A stretch of 16,031 nucleotides of DNA. Origin: Christensenella sp. UBA4379 (GTDB taxonomy: Bacteria; Bacillota; Clostridia; Christensenellales; Aristaeellaceae). Numbering within the stretch: the first letter of the stretch is position 1; every line of letters begins with the position of its first letter. The notes below the pieces were generated by a model that was not told the origin of the DNA, did not search any database, and saw nothing but the letters and a program-made list of their open reading frames with translations. Positions 1-6,346 of the stretch are shown in pieces. A program made the position numbers and the translations under genes. The stretch spans positions 1-16,031 of the forward strand of contig DGRV01000077.1 of the NCBI GenBank assembly GCA_002391225.1, written 5' to 3'.

Positions 1-983
1 TAGGAGCGGATCTGGCTGCCCCACTCGATCTTCTTCATTTCACCCTTGATGTCCGCCATCTGCTGTTCCTTCTCGCGCTCACGGATTTCCAGCAGCTTCG
101 CCTTCAGCATGCGCAAGCAGGTCGCGCGGTTCTGGGTCTGGTCGCGCTCGGTCTGGCAGGAGACGACGATGCCCGTCGGGAAGTGGGTCATGCGGACGGC
201 AGAGGAGGTCTTGTTGACGTTCTGGCCGCCGGCGCCGGAGGAATGATAGGTATCCACCCGGACATCCTTCATGTCGATCTCGATCTCGTTGTCGTCGTCC
301 TCCATGATGGGGGCGACGTCCAGGGAAGAGAAGGAGGTGTGGCGGCGGGCGTTGGAGTCAAAGGGGCTGATGCGCACCAGACGGTGGACGCCCTTTTCCC
401 CGCGCAGGTAGCCGTAGGCGTTGTCCCCGTCCACCTCGAAGGAAACGGCCTTGATGCCGGCCTCGTCCCCCTCCAGATAGTCCAGGAGCTTCACCTTGAA
501 GCCCAGCTTCTCGCAGTAGCGGGTGTACATGCGGTAGAGCATCTGCGTCCAGTCCTGGGCCTCGGTGCCGCCGGCCCCGGCGTGCAGGGACAAAATGGCG
601 TTGTTCCCGTCATAATCCCCGCGCATGAGGGTTTCCAGCTCCAGGGCTTCCACGCTCTCCTTGAGCCGTTTATATTCCTCGCCGATCTCGGGGACCATGG
701 ACTCGTCGTCCTCTTCCCCGGCCAGCTCGATCATCACGGCCAGGTCGTCCACCCCGGACACCAGGGACTGGTAGTGGTTCATCTTGCTCTCGATGGCGGC
801 GATGCGGCGGTTCACATGGGTGGAGCGCTCCAGGTTGTCCCAGAAGCCGTCTGCGTTCATCTCTTCCTTGAGCTCCGTCAGTTCCTTTTCCAGGTCCTCC
901 AGGTGAAGACCGCCGGCGATTTCCTGAAGCTTGTTTTTCAAAACGTTCGTATCCTGCAGATACTGATCCAGTGCAACGATCAT
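1..983 (-). CDS. prfB: Peptide chain release factor 2 (3' end beyond window)
   Basis: Release factor 2 recognises UGA and UAA on the ribosome and triggers hydrolysis of the peptidyl-tRNA ester. About 327 codons are visible from an ATG at 983; the last ~35-40 residues lie past the window edge. The tripeptide SPF that reads the stop codon is at residues 206-208 (context ISPFDSN), and the catalytic GGQ is at 252-254 (context SGAGGQNVNKT), both at the places expected for RF2. The start is set by AAAGGAG at 991-997, seven bases upstream. Another ATG at 987 is in a different frame and opens a meaningless overlapping ORF. Unlike most RF2 genes, the frame runs through without an internal TGA: codons 25-27 read GGT CTT CAC where E. 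coli has the CTT TGA C slippage site. It lies 56 bases downstream of azlD on the same strand and could be co-transcribed with azlCD. Confidence 0.97.
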   Translation of the reverse strand, partial: MIVALDQYLQDTNVLKNKLQEIAGGLHLEDLEKELTELKEEMNADGFWDNLERSTHVNRRIAAIESKMNHYQSLVSGVDDLAVMIELAGEEDDESMVPEIGEEYKRLKESVEALELETLMRGDYDGNNAILSLHAGAGGTEAQDWTQMLYRMYTRYCEKLGFKVKLLDYLEGDEAGIKAVSFEVDGDNAYGYLRGEKGVHRLVRISPFDSNARRHTSFSSLDVAPIMEDDDNEIEIDMKDVRVDTYHSSGAGGQNVNKTSSAVRMTHFPTGIVVSCQTERDQTQNRATCLRMLKAKLLEIREREKEQQMADIKGEMKKIEWGSQIRS

Positions 984-1039
984 ACATAATCTCCTTTATC
1001 TTCAGACGGTTGTCGGCAAATACGCAAAAGGTTCGGCAG

Positions 1040-1345
1040 CTACAGGAAAATCTCGCTGATAAAAACGGCCAGGCAGGAGGCCACGGCCACTACGAACAGG
1101 CCCTGCCCGCTCCACGCCAGGGCGACCCCGGCTATCAGGGCCAGCAGGCCGGACCACACGCTGTCCGTCGCGTGCAGGATGTCCGGAAAGGTCATCACCG
1201 CCAGCGTCACATAGGGCACGTAAAACAGGAAGGACCGAAGGAACCGGCTCTTGATGGGCTTTCGGATCAGCGTCAGCGGCAGCGCGCGGATCACGAAGGT
1301 GACCGCCGCCATCACCAGGATGTAGGAAATCATGTTATGGTTCAT
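1040..1345 (-). CDS. azlD: AzlD-family branched-chain amino-acid export subunit
   Basis: This 101-residue, almost entirely hydrophobic protein matches the AzlD family, the small subunit of the AzlCD exporter of branched-chain amino acids and some analogues. Three to four membrane segments are visible, with a conserved-looking motif around VTFVIRALPL near the N-terminus and VPYVTLAVMTFPDIL in the middle. Length is normal for the family. The ATG at 1345 lies inside the end of azlC (11-base overlap), and the run AAGGAGGGG sits just before it, so translation is probably coupled to azlC. Assignment to the family is by sequence character and by pairing with azlC; the exact substrate cannot be read from sequence. 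Confidence 0.9.
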   Translation of the reverse strand: MNHNMISYILVMAAVTFVIRALPLTLIRKPIKSRFLRSFLFYVPYVTLAVMTFPDILHATDSVWSGLLALIAGVALAWSGQGLFVVAVASCLAVFISEIFL

Positions 1346-2057
1346 CCGACCCCTCCTTCACAGGACGGATCAGCGCCGCTCCGGCGGACAGGACCACCGT
1401 CAGCAGGATCACCCGCATCCCGGAGGAAAGACTGCTGATGCCGGGCAGGACGGAGCAGGCCCAGGAAAGGCCCATCGACAAAATCACCAGGACCAGCACG
1501 GTCCGGTTCTGCCGGGCCTTGGGAATGATGACCGCCAGGAACATGCCGAACAGCCCCACGCTCAGCGCGCTGATCAGCTGGTGCGGCAGGATGTTCCCCA
1601 CCAGCACGCCCAGGATCGTGCCGCCCGTCCACCCGGTGGTGGCGATCACGAAGAGGCCGAAGGTGTACATCGGGTCCAAATACCCGTCCACCGCCATCGA
1701 ACAGCCGAAAATCTCGTCCGTCACGGTGAAGCCCAGCAAAAGCCGGTGAGAAAGCGGCGTATCCTCGGACAGCTTCTGGCTGAACGCGCAGCTCATCAGG
1801 AGATACCGGGCGTTGGCAATCAGGGTCATCAGGGCCGCTTCCCACAGGCCCGACCGTTCGCCGATCACCTTGAACCCGGCGTACTCCCCGGCGGAGGCGT
1901 TGTTCAGCAAACTCGCCAGCCCCGCCTCGAACCAGGTAAGCCCCACGTTCCGGGCGGTGATCCCCAGGGCAAAGGAAACCGCCAGATACCCCAGCATAAT
2001 GGACACCCCATTGCGGACGCCCCGCAGAAACCAGCTTCTGCCGCCGCTCACCGGCAT
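1335..2057 (-). CDS. azlC: AzlC-family branched-chain amino-acid exporter
   Basis: A 240-residue polytopic membrane protein of the AzlC/YgaZ family, the large subunit that exports branched-chain amino acids (and analogues such as azaleucine) together with AzlD. Family-like stretches include the N-terminal LGYLAVSFALGITARNVGL, the ASAGEYAG and ANARYLLMS segments, and TDEIFG in the middle, followed by several hydrophobic helices. Length is normal. Its ATG follows a purine-rich GGAAGGAAGGGG run. A strong promoter lies 40-70 bases upstream. The overlapping azlD gene completes the transporter. Confidence 0.93.
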   Translation of the reverse strand: MPVSGGRSWFLRGVRNGVSIMLGYLAVSFALGITARNVGLTWFEAGLASLLNNASAGEYAGFKVIGERSGLWEAALMTLIANARYLLMSCAFSQKLSEDTPLSHRLLLGFTVTDEIFGCSMAVDGYLDPMYTFGLFVIATTGWTGGTILGVLVGNILPHQLISALSVGLFGMFLAVIIPKARQNRTVLVLVILSMGLSWACSVLPGISSLSSGMRVILLTVVLSAGAALIRPVKEGSDEP

Positions 2058-2096
2058 CCCCTTCCTTCCCCGGCCCGAAAGCCCAAAATCTTATTT

Positions 2097-2125
2097 ATTT
2101 TACCGTAAAACGGGGGTTGTGTCAA
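2097..2125 (-). promoter_or_regulatory. Sigma-A-type promoter for azlCD(-prfB)
   Basis: Read on the minus strand: TTGACA (2120-2125), a 17-base spacer, then TAAAAT (2097-2102). The start codon of azlC is about 40 bases downstream. The -35 matches consensus fully and the -10 in five of six positions. Confidence 0.8.
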
Positions 2126-2188
2126 ACATGGATCATGACAAAACGGAAGGCAGAGAGTTTGTCAAAACAAAGCCAGGCTGGACGCTGT

Positions 2189-2218
2189 AAAAAAGCCCCG
2201 GAACCGTTTATCCGGAGC
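2189..2218 (-). terminator. Rho-independent terminator after the CotH-family gene
   Basis: On the minus strand a seven-pair stem (GCTCCGG with CCGGGGC, one G-T pair) encloses a ten-base loop and is followed directly by TTTTTT. It begins 38 bases after the stop codon of the CotH-family gene and separates it from the azl promoter. Confidence 0.85.
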
Positions 2219-2256
2219 AAGGGGGAACAGGGCCGACAATCTGTGGAGGGAGCTTT

Positions 2257-3975
2257 TTAAGGAGCGTTCAGCCACAAATCATCCAGAAAACTTTTCCGCA
2301 TCGAGATAAAATTCCGCAGGAAGTCAAAATTCTCTTCCGGCGTATCCCCTGTCTGGTTCATATTGCCAAACCGATAAGGGACAAAGCGCCAGCGAATGTT
2401 CTCCAGAGCCGCTGATGCGGCAATTTCTTCCGCGTACTCATCCACCGAGCGGAGCACGCCCTTTGGGTCCTTTTCCTCGCCAAGGAGGATGCGCAGCGCA
2501 GGCTCGTAAACTTCTCGATAAGCCTCCCGGACTTTTTCCGAAAAATCCGGACGTCGAACCGCCACAGGGAACCAGGAAATGTCCCGATCGCCTGCTGTCG
2601 AGTGATAAAGCTTCATGGGGTCAGCGCATTCCTTGTTTGCACCCCATATGTTATCCTGATCCCATACGGGCCCAAAATAGATCTTTGAGTCCACCTGATC
2701 GGAATCCTTATAAAGGTACGGATGGCTTCCGTCATTGTCCGCCGTAATTTCCGCCTGGAGATAACGGTGAACAAAGGTCGTTTCATCAATATACTCTGTC
2801 CAGGCCCGATCATCGGGCCCGCATGTAAACAGCGCATCTTCGGCCCGCTGAATACAGCCTTGAATATACTCCACTTCATTTTTGGACGCGCGTTCCGGTT
2901 CTTTAATGGTAAAACACTGACCGTGATCGGAGATGAATCCGCTTGCGTTTCGCCGATAATACGTCAGAATGGTCATCAAAACAAGATATCCGCCGGTATA
3001 ATCCTCAGGCTCATTCTCAAGAAGGACGCCCCGATTGAAGCCCAGTCCATATTTGTCGCTGCCAAATGAAGGCGCATTCTCTTCCGGATTCAGGAACTCA
3101 TTAATGTTTTCCAGATTTCTGATATCCAGTCTGTCCGAGTCAATCTCACACTTTTCGGTAAAGAGAAAGCTTCCATAATATTGATGATTCAAAAACAAGT
3201 CTACCGGCTTGGTTTCGGGGACAAAGGAATATACGCCAGCATATCGGGCCAGATCCAGCGCAATCGTATTGCGAAGCAGAGATTTATCAATAAAGTTGGC
3301 TAAAAGCACCCATTTTTTCTCTTTTTCCATCCCGAAAACAGGAGCGGATTTTGCAAGCTTAATCTGGAAAGGTTTTTTTTCATAGGTTGAAGTGGACTGA
3401 CCCCTGATGCGTATATACTCCAGCCGTCCGTCATACTCCACGGAAGCGTCGGATTCAATGATTTTGCATGCGCCGGGCTCTCGGTTTTCCTTACTCTGAA
3501 AGATGGTGCGATTCGATCCGGAGTCAGTGGTAATAAACACAGCGGGAATGGAACCAGACTGTACCACATGGGCTGTCCAGGTCTTTCGGCCGAGACAGAT
3601 TTCAATGTCCGTATCGGGAGAAACGGAAACGGCGTCTCCGGATTGACAGGGGACCCCGTTCAGGCTCAGGCTTTCCCCGTTTTCGCTGAGAATGCGAAGC
3701 CTCTGGCAGTCCCATCCAGTCGGAATGAACAAATAAAACCCGCTTCTTTTTTCAAAGATCGATACTGCGTCCACAGGGAGCGGATCTCCGCTGGTATATT
3801 TCGATGAGTCCGCACTGATAAAGTAAGGCAGCCCCTCAGCGAAAGCGCAGGTAACGTTCATCACAGTCAATAAAAACAGTGAACAAAAAAACAGCCTTGC
3901 ATAACCTGCTGTTTTTCCCGGCAAAACGCTGAAAAACAAGAATTCAAAGGACCTTTTTTTGTTGGATTTCATCAT
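2257..3975 (-). CDS. Secreted CotH-kinase-family protein
   Basis: A 572-residue protein with the CotH kinase fold. CotH from Bacillus is an atypical protein kinase that phosphorylates spore-coat proteins; homologues are widespread in clostridia as secreted or surface proteins. Seen here: a hydrophobic signal segment at about residues 27-46 ending AFA, an all-beta-like N-terminal region, then the kinase region from about 185. The latter has RIRGQSTSTYEKKPFQIKL (residues 189-207), KKWVLLANFIDKSLLRN (220-236) and the metal/active-site-like WDQDNIWG (438-445). The start at 3975 follows GAGGAG with nine bases spacing; the preceding codon is also compatible with initiation one residue later. G+C is a little lower than in neighbouring housekeeping genes. 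It is transcribed divergently from a lamin-tail-domain gene, a domain often fused to CotH in other bacteria. Kinase activity is inferred from the family only. Confidence 0.88.
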   Translation of the reverse strand: MMKSNKKRSFEFLFFSVLPGKTAGYARLFFCSLFLLTVMNVTCAFAEGLPYFISADSSKYTSGDPLPVDAVSIFEKRSGFYLFIPTGWDCQRLRILSENGESLSLNGVPCQSGDAVSVSPDTDIEICLGRKTWTAHVVQSGSIPAVFITTDSGSNRTIFQSKENREPGACKIIESDASVEYDGRLEYIRIRGQSTSTYEKKPFQIKLAKSAPVFGMEKEKKWVLLANFIDKSLLRNTIALDLARYAGVYSFVPETKPVDLFLNHQYYGSFLFTEKCEIDSDRLDIRNLENINEFLNPEENAPSFGSDKYGLGFNRGVLLENEPEDYTGGYLVLMTILTYYRRNASGFISDHGQCFTIKEPERASKNEVEYIQGCIQRAEDALFTCGPDDRAWTEYIDETTFVHRYLQAEITADNDGSHPYLYKDSDQVDSKIYFGPVWDQDNIWGANKECADPMKLYHSTAGDRDISWFPVAVRRPDFSEKVREAYREVYEPALRILLGEEKDPKGVLRSVDEYAEEIAASAALENIRWRFVPYRFGNMNQTGDTPEENFDFLRNFISMRKSFLDDLWLNAP

Positions 3976-4095
3976 CCGTTCAAACTCCTCATGATCCTGA
4001 GTATTTTCTTCTCATGAAAAGCAAAACCGCTTTCAGATCGCCGTTTCGAAGCTTTACATTTAAAAAACCGAATGAGGTTTCCGTCTGACAAAGGT

Positions 4096-4124
4096 ATCTT
4101 ATGGGTTTTTCCAGTTTTTGTCAA
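4096..4124 (-). promoter_or_regulatory. Promoter for the CotH-family gene
   Basis: Minus strand: TTGACA (4119-4124), 17-base spacer, TAAGAT (4096-4101). This leaves a 5' leader of roughly 115 bases before the start at 3975. An open 92-codon frame across this leader (3972-4250) lacks its own recognisable features and extends upstream of the promoter, so I do not call it a gene. Confidence 0.75.
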
Positions 4125-4186
4125 GCGTCCCCTGATCGAATGTCTTTTAAGAAGATCTTTCGTGAAAGAAAAGCAATTTTCTCCGC

Positions 4187-4215
4187 TTGTATGGTGCCGT
4201 TTTTCATGGCATAAT
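4187..4215 (+). promoter_or_regulatory. Probable promoter for the lamin-tail-domain gene
   Basis: TTGTAT (4187-4192), 17-base spacer, CATAAT (4210-4215), about 53 bases before the start codon at 4269. Match is good but not perfect. It lies back to back with the CotH-gene promoter. Confidence 0.55.
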
Positions 4216-4268
4216 AGACAGGCGAACCATTGTCCGTTCCGCGTGATCATATAAGGAGGTATTTTCCT

Positions 4269-4790
4269 ATGAAAAAGACCACTGCCCTGCTGAGCGCGCT
4301 TTTGCTCTGTCTTTTCTGCCTCCCCTCCTCCGCCCTGAGCCGGGATTTCGGCTCTGTCCGGATCAATGAAATTATGGCTTCGAACGGGGACACCATTCAG
4401 GACAGTCTAGGCGCGACGCCGGACTGGATCGAACTCAAGAATGTGTCCGACGACGATATCGACTTAAGCGGCCTGTGCCTGTCGGACGGGAAGAAGAACC
4501 TGGAGAAGTTCGTCTTTCCGGAAGGGATCGTCCTGCCCAAGGGCGGCTTTCTGGTGATCTTCTGCTCCGAAGAAGAGAGCGTTAAAACCCTGGACGGCGG
4601 GGCGGTTGAAATCCACACTGCCTTTAAGCTCTCGGCGGACGGAGAAAAGGCCGTGCTGTCCTATCAGGGGGCCATTCTGGACATCGTCCGGTTTGACATG
4701 CAGACCAAGGACGTCTCCTGGGCCCTCAAGGACGACGGCACCTGGACCTTCTCCAACGTCCCGACGCCGGGGGCAGAGAACCAGTTCTGA
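4269..4790 (+). CDS. Secreted lamin-tail-domain protein
   Basis: A 173-residue protein: signal peptide MKKTTALLSALLLCLFCLPS, cleaved near ALS at residues 21-23, then one lamin tail domain (LTD) filling nearly all the rest. LTD signatures are the opening VRINEIMASNGD, PDWIELKNVSDDDIDLSGLCLSD, the central LPKGGFLVIFCS, and the closing FSNVPTPGAENQF, which is the typical end of such domains. LTDs are immunoglobulin-like folds found in secreted bacterial proteins, often beside nuclease or CotH domains, and are thought to serve in binding or anchoring. The start is fixed by AAGGAGG at 4253-4259, nine bases before ATG; an in-frame upstream extension to 4230 has no such site and would bury the signal peptide. 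Divergent from the CotH-family gene, which suggests a shared role at the cell surface. Confidence 0.87.
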   Translation: MKKTTALLSALLLCLFCLPSSALSRDFGSVRINEIMASNGDTIQDSLGATPDWIELKNVSDDDIDLSGLCLSDGKKNLEKFVFPEGIVLPKGGFLVIFCSEEESVKTLDGGAVEIHTAFKLSADGEKAVLSYQGAILDIVRFDMQTKDVSWALKDDGTWTFSNVPTPGAENQF

Positions 4791-4837
4791 AAACCGTGAC
4801 CGGCGGGCCTAATCAACCCATTGGATCGGAGTAGTTT

Positions 4838-5650
4838 ATGCTGCACGCAAAAAACGGCCGGCTGACCCTGTCCATCGGCGAAATGGACTATATCCGCTTC
4901 GGGTCCGGCAGCCGGACCCTGGTCATGCTCCCCGGGGTCGGTGACGGGCTGAAGACCGTCCGGGGAATGGCCCTGCCCTTTGCCCTGATGTATCGGAAGC
5001 TTTCACGGGACTTTACCGTGTATGTTTTCAGCCGCCGGGTCCGCCTCGCCACCGGAATGACCACCCGGGACATGGCGGAGGATGTCAGCCTGGCCCTGGA
5101 AGCCCTGGGCCTTTCCGGGGTCTGCCTCGTCGGCGTCTCCCAGGGCGGGATGATCGCCCAGTGGCTGGCGATCGATCACCCGGACAAGGTGGGCAGACTT
5201 ATCCTGACCGTCACCCTGAGCCGCCCCAACCCCACCGTGCGGGACGTCATCAGCCGCTGGAGCGATATAGCGCAAAGAGGCGATTACCGGGGCATCATGC
5301 TGGACACCGCCGAAAGGTCCTACTCCAAAAAGCGGCTGAAAAAGGCCAGGCTTTCGTACCGCTTCCTGGGCAGCTTCGGAAAGCCGAAGAGCTTCGACCG
5401 CTTCCTGATCCAGGCGGCGTCCTGCGTCAGCCACGACACATATGAACTTCTCCCCCGGATTTCCTGCCCCACCCTGGTCATCGGCGGGACGGACGACCGG
5501 ATCGTCACCGGGGAGGCGTCCCGTGAAATCGCCTGTCAGATTCCTGGCGCGACGCTTTATATGTACGAAGGCCTCGGCCACGGCCTGTACGAGGAGGCAA
5601 CGGATTTTCTGGACAGGGTGAGGGAGTTTTGTTTGTGGATTAGGGAATAG
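4838..5650 (+). CDS. Alpha/beta-hydrolase family protein
   Basis: A 270-residue cytoplasmic-looking hydrolase of the alpha/beta fold. The nucleophile elbow is GVSQGG with Ser101, the acid is Asp219 or Asp220 in IGGTDDRIV, and the base is His248 in EGLGHGLYEE. An oxyanion-hole loop LPGVGDG is at residues 31-37. All catalytic elements are intact and in order, and the length is normal for the family. Substrate is not deducible; relatives include esterases, lipases and C-C hydrolases. It starts 47 bases after the lamin-tail gene without an evident terminator in between, so the two may share a transcript, although there is no obvious functional link. Immediately downstream begins a repeat-rich non-coding patch. 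Confidence 0.87.
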   Translation: MLHAKNGRLTLSIGEMDYIRFGSGSRTLVMLPGVGDGLKTVRGMALPFALMYRKLSRDFTVYVFSRRVRLATGMTTRDMAEDVSLALEALGLSGVCLVGVSQGGMIAQWLAIDHPDKVGRLILTVTLSRPNPTVRDVISRWSDIAQRGDYRGIMLDTAERSYSKKRLKKARLSYRFLGSFGKPKSFDRFLIQAASCVSHDTYELLPRISCPTLVIGGTDDRIVTGEASREIACQIPGATLYMYEGLGHGLYEEATDFLDRVREFCLWIRE

Positions 5651-5714
5651 GGAATAGGGATTAGGCATTAGGGAATAGGGATTAGGCATTAGGCATTAGT
5701 CATTAGGCATTAGA

Positions 5715-5786
5715 GGCTGTGAGGGCCCGGAAAACAGCGCAGTGTGCTGTTTTCACCGAACAGCGGGCCGGCAGGCCCTGGACAAG
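5715..5786. repeat. 72-bp hairpin repeat unit, copy 1
   Basis: Starts GGCTGTGAGGGCCCGG and ends CCCTGGACAAG. It contains an 11-pair hairpin at 5730-5754 with loop AGT, and an outer stem AGGGCC (5722-5727) with GGCCCT (5774-5779). It differs from copy 2 only at 5739 (G here), where a G-T pair replaces an A-T pair. Confidence 0.9.
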
Positions 5787-5808
5787 GCATTAGTCATTAG
5801 GCATTAGG

Positions 5809-5880
5809 GGCTGTGAGGGCCCGGAAAACAGCACAGTGTGCTGTTTTCACCGAACAGCGGGCCGGCAGGCCCTGGACAAG
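5809..5880. repeat. 72-bp hairpin repeat unit, copy 2
   Basis: Identical to copy 1 at 71 of 72 positions, 94 bases downstream of it. The central hairpin GAAAACAGCAC-AGT-GTGCTGTTTTC is a perfect 11-pair stem. Together the copies behave like a small non-coding dispersed element (REP- or MITE-like). Confidence 0.9.
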
Positions 5881-5935
5881 ACATTACGCATTAGGCATTA
5901 CGCATTTGGCAAAATCAGGGGAGGAGGCGCATCAA

Positions 5936-6262
5936 ATGATTCCTGGCTTTGTGATCTGGAGCGCTGTGGCGCTTCTGTTGGTTGGTGTCGGGGTTTGGGC
6001 TTTGCGCTCCAGGAAACCGGTGGGTTTCTTTGCGGGGGTGGAAGCGCCGAAAGTCACGGACGTGCGAAAATATAACCGCGCCGTCGCGGTCCTCTGGTTC
6101 GTATACGCGGCGCTGTTTGAGCTGCTGGGGATTCCTTTTCTCTTCCTCAAGCAGAACTCCGCCGGCTTCCTTCTCCCTGTCCTGGGCACGGCGGCCATCA
6201 GCATCGGACTGATGATCGCCTACCAGCACATTCTCCGCCGATACCAGCAGCCAAATCAGTAA
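5936..6262 (+). CDS. Small membrane protein of unknown function
   Basis: A 108-residue protein with three predicted membrane segments: residues about 5-23, 49-68 and 77-97. Between the first two is the loop RSRKPVGFFAGVEAPKVTDVRKYNRAV, a pattern I associate with small clostridial membrane proteins of the SdpI/DUF3784-like kind, though I cannot confirm the family. The start is fixed by GGGGAGGAGG at 5918-5927, eight bases before the ATG at 5936. Longer open frames reach back through the repeat patch but have no ribosome binding site. It is followed 84 bases later by the MATE gene and may be co-transcribed with it. No function is proposed. Confidence 0.75.
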   Translation: MIPGFVIWSAVALLLVGVGVWALRSRKPVGFFAGVEAPKVTDVRKYNRAVAVLWFVYAALFELLGIPFLFLKQNSAGFLLPVLGTAAISIGLMIAYQHILRRYQQPNQ

Positions 6263-6306
6263 ATTCCCCTGTTCAGTCAGGGAAAAGGAAGATATCATCA
6301 CCGCGG

Positions 6307-6327
6307 TGCGAAGGAAACCGCTTCGCA
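6307..6327 (+). other. Hairpin just upstream of the MATE ribosome binding site
   Basis: TGCGAAG (6307-6313) pairs with CTTCGCA (6321-6327) around a seven-base loop. The AGGAGGG ribosome binding site begins three bases later, so folding could affect access of ribosomes. No T-run follows, so it is not a terminator. Confidence 0.5.
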
Positions 6328-6346
6328 TCAGGAGGGAAACGAAACC

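Larger units (their letters stand above)
5637..5909 (+). repeat. Degenerate heptamer array (ATTAGGC-type) with embedded hairpin units
   Basis: From the stop codon of the hydrolase to just before the next gene, the sequence is a patchwork of near-repeats of ATTAGGC, with variants ATTAGGG, ATTAGTC, ATTACGC and AATAGGG. The array is interrupted twice by a 72-base unit (listed separately). The order is heptamers (5637-5714), unit, heptamers (5787-5808), unit, heptamers (5881-5909). No convincing open frame crosses it; the open frame that does is chance. Confidence 0.85.

Noticed and set aside
183..989. A 268-codon plus-strand open frame
   Set aside because: It is antisense to prfB, rich in Val/His/Leu/Gly repeats from codon bias, and has no ribosome binding site or domain.
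1332..2108. A 258-codon plus-strand open frame
   Set aside because: It is antisense to azlC, with Gln/His/Pro/Arg-rich low-complexity sequence and no homology I can recognise.
3972..4250. A 92-codon minus-strand frame overlapping the start of the CotH-family gene by the stop codon
   Set aside because: It has no ribosome binding site, extends upstream through the CotH-gene promoter and most of the divergent one, and has no membrane, signal or domain features. A four-base stop/start overlap alone is not enough.
5637..5909. CRISPR array
   Set aside because: Repeats are seven-base and degenerate, and the 72-base units are identical rather than unique spacers; no cas genes are visible.
6267..6282. 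Terminator after the small membrane protein gene
   Set aside because: The CCCTG/CAGGG stem is only five pairs and is followed by AAAA on the plus strand, so it lacks a T-run.
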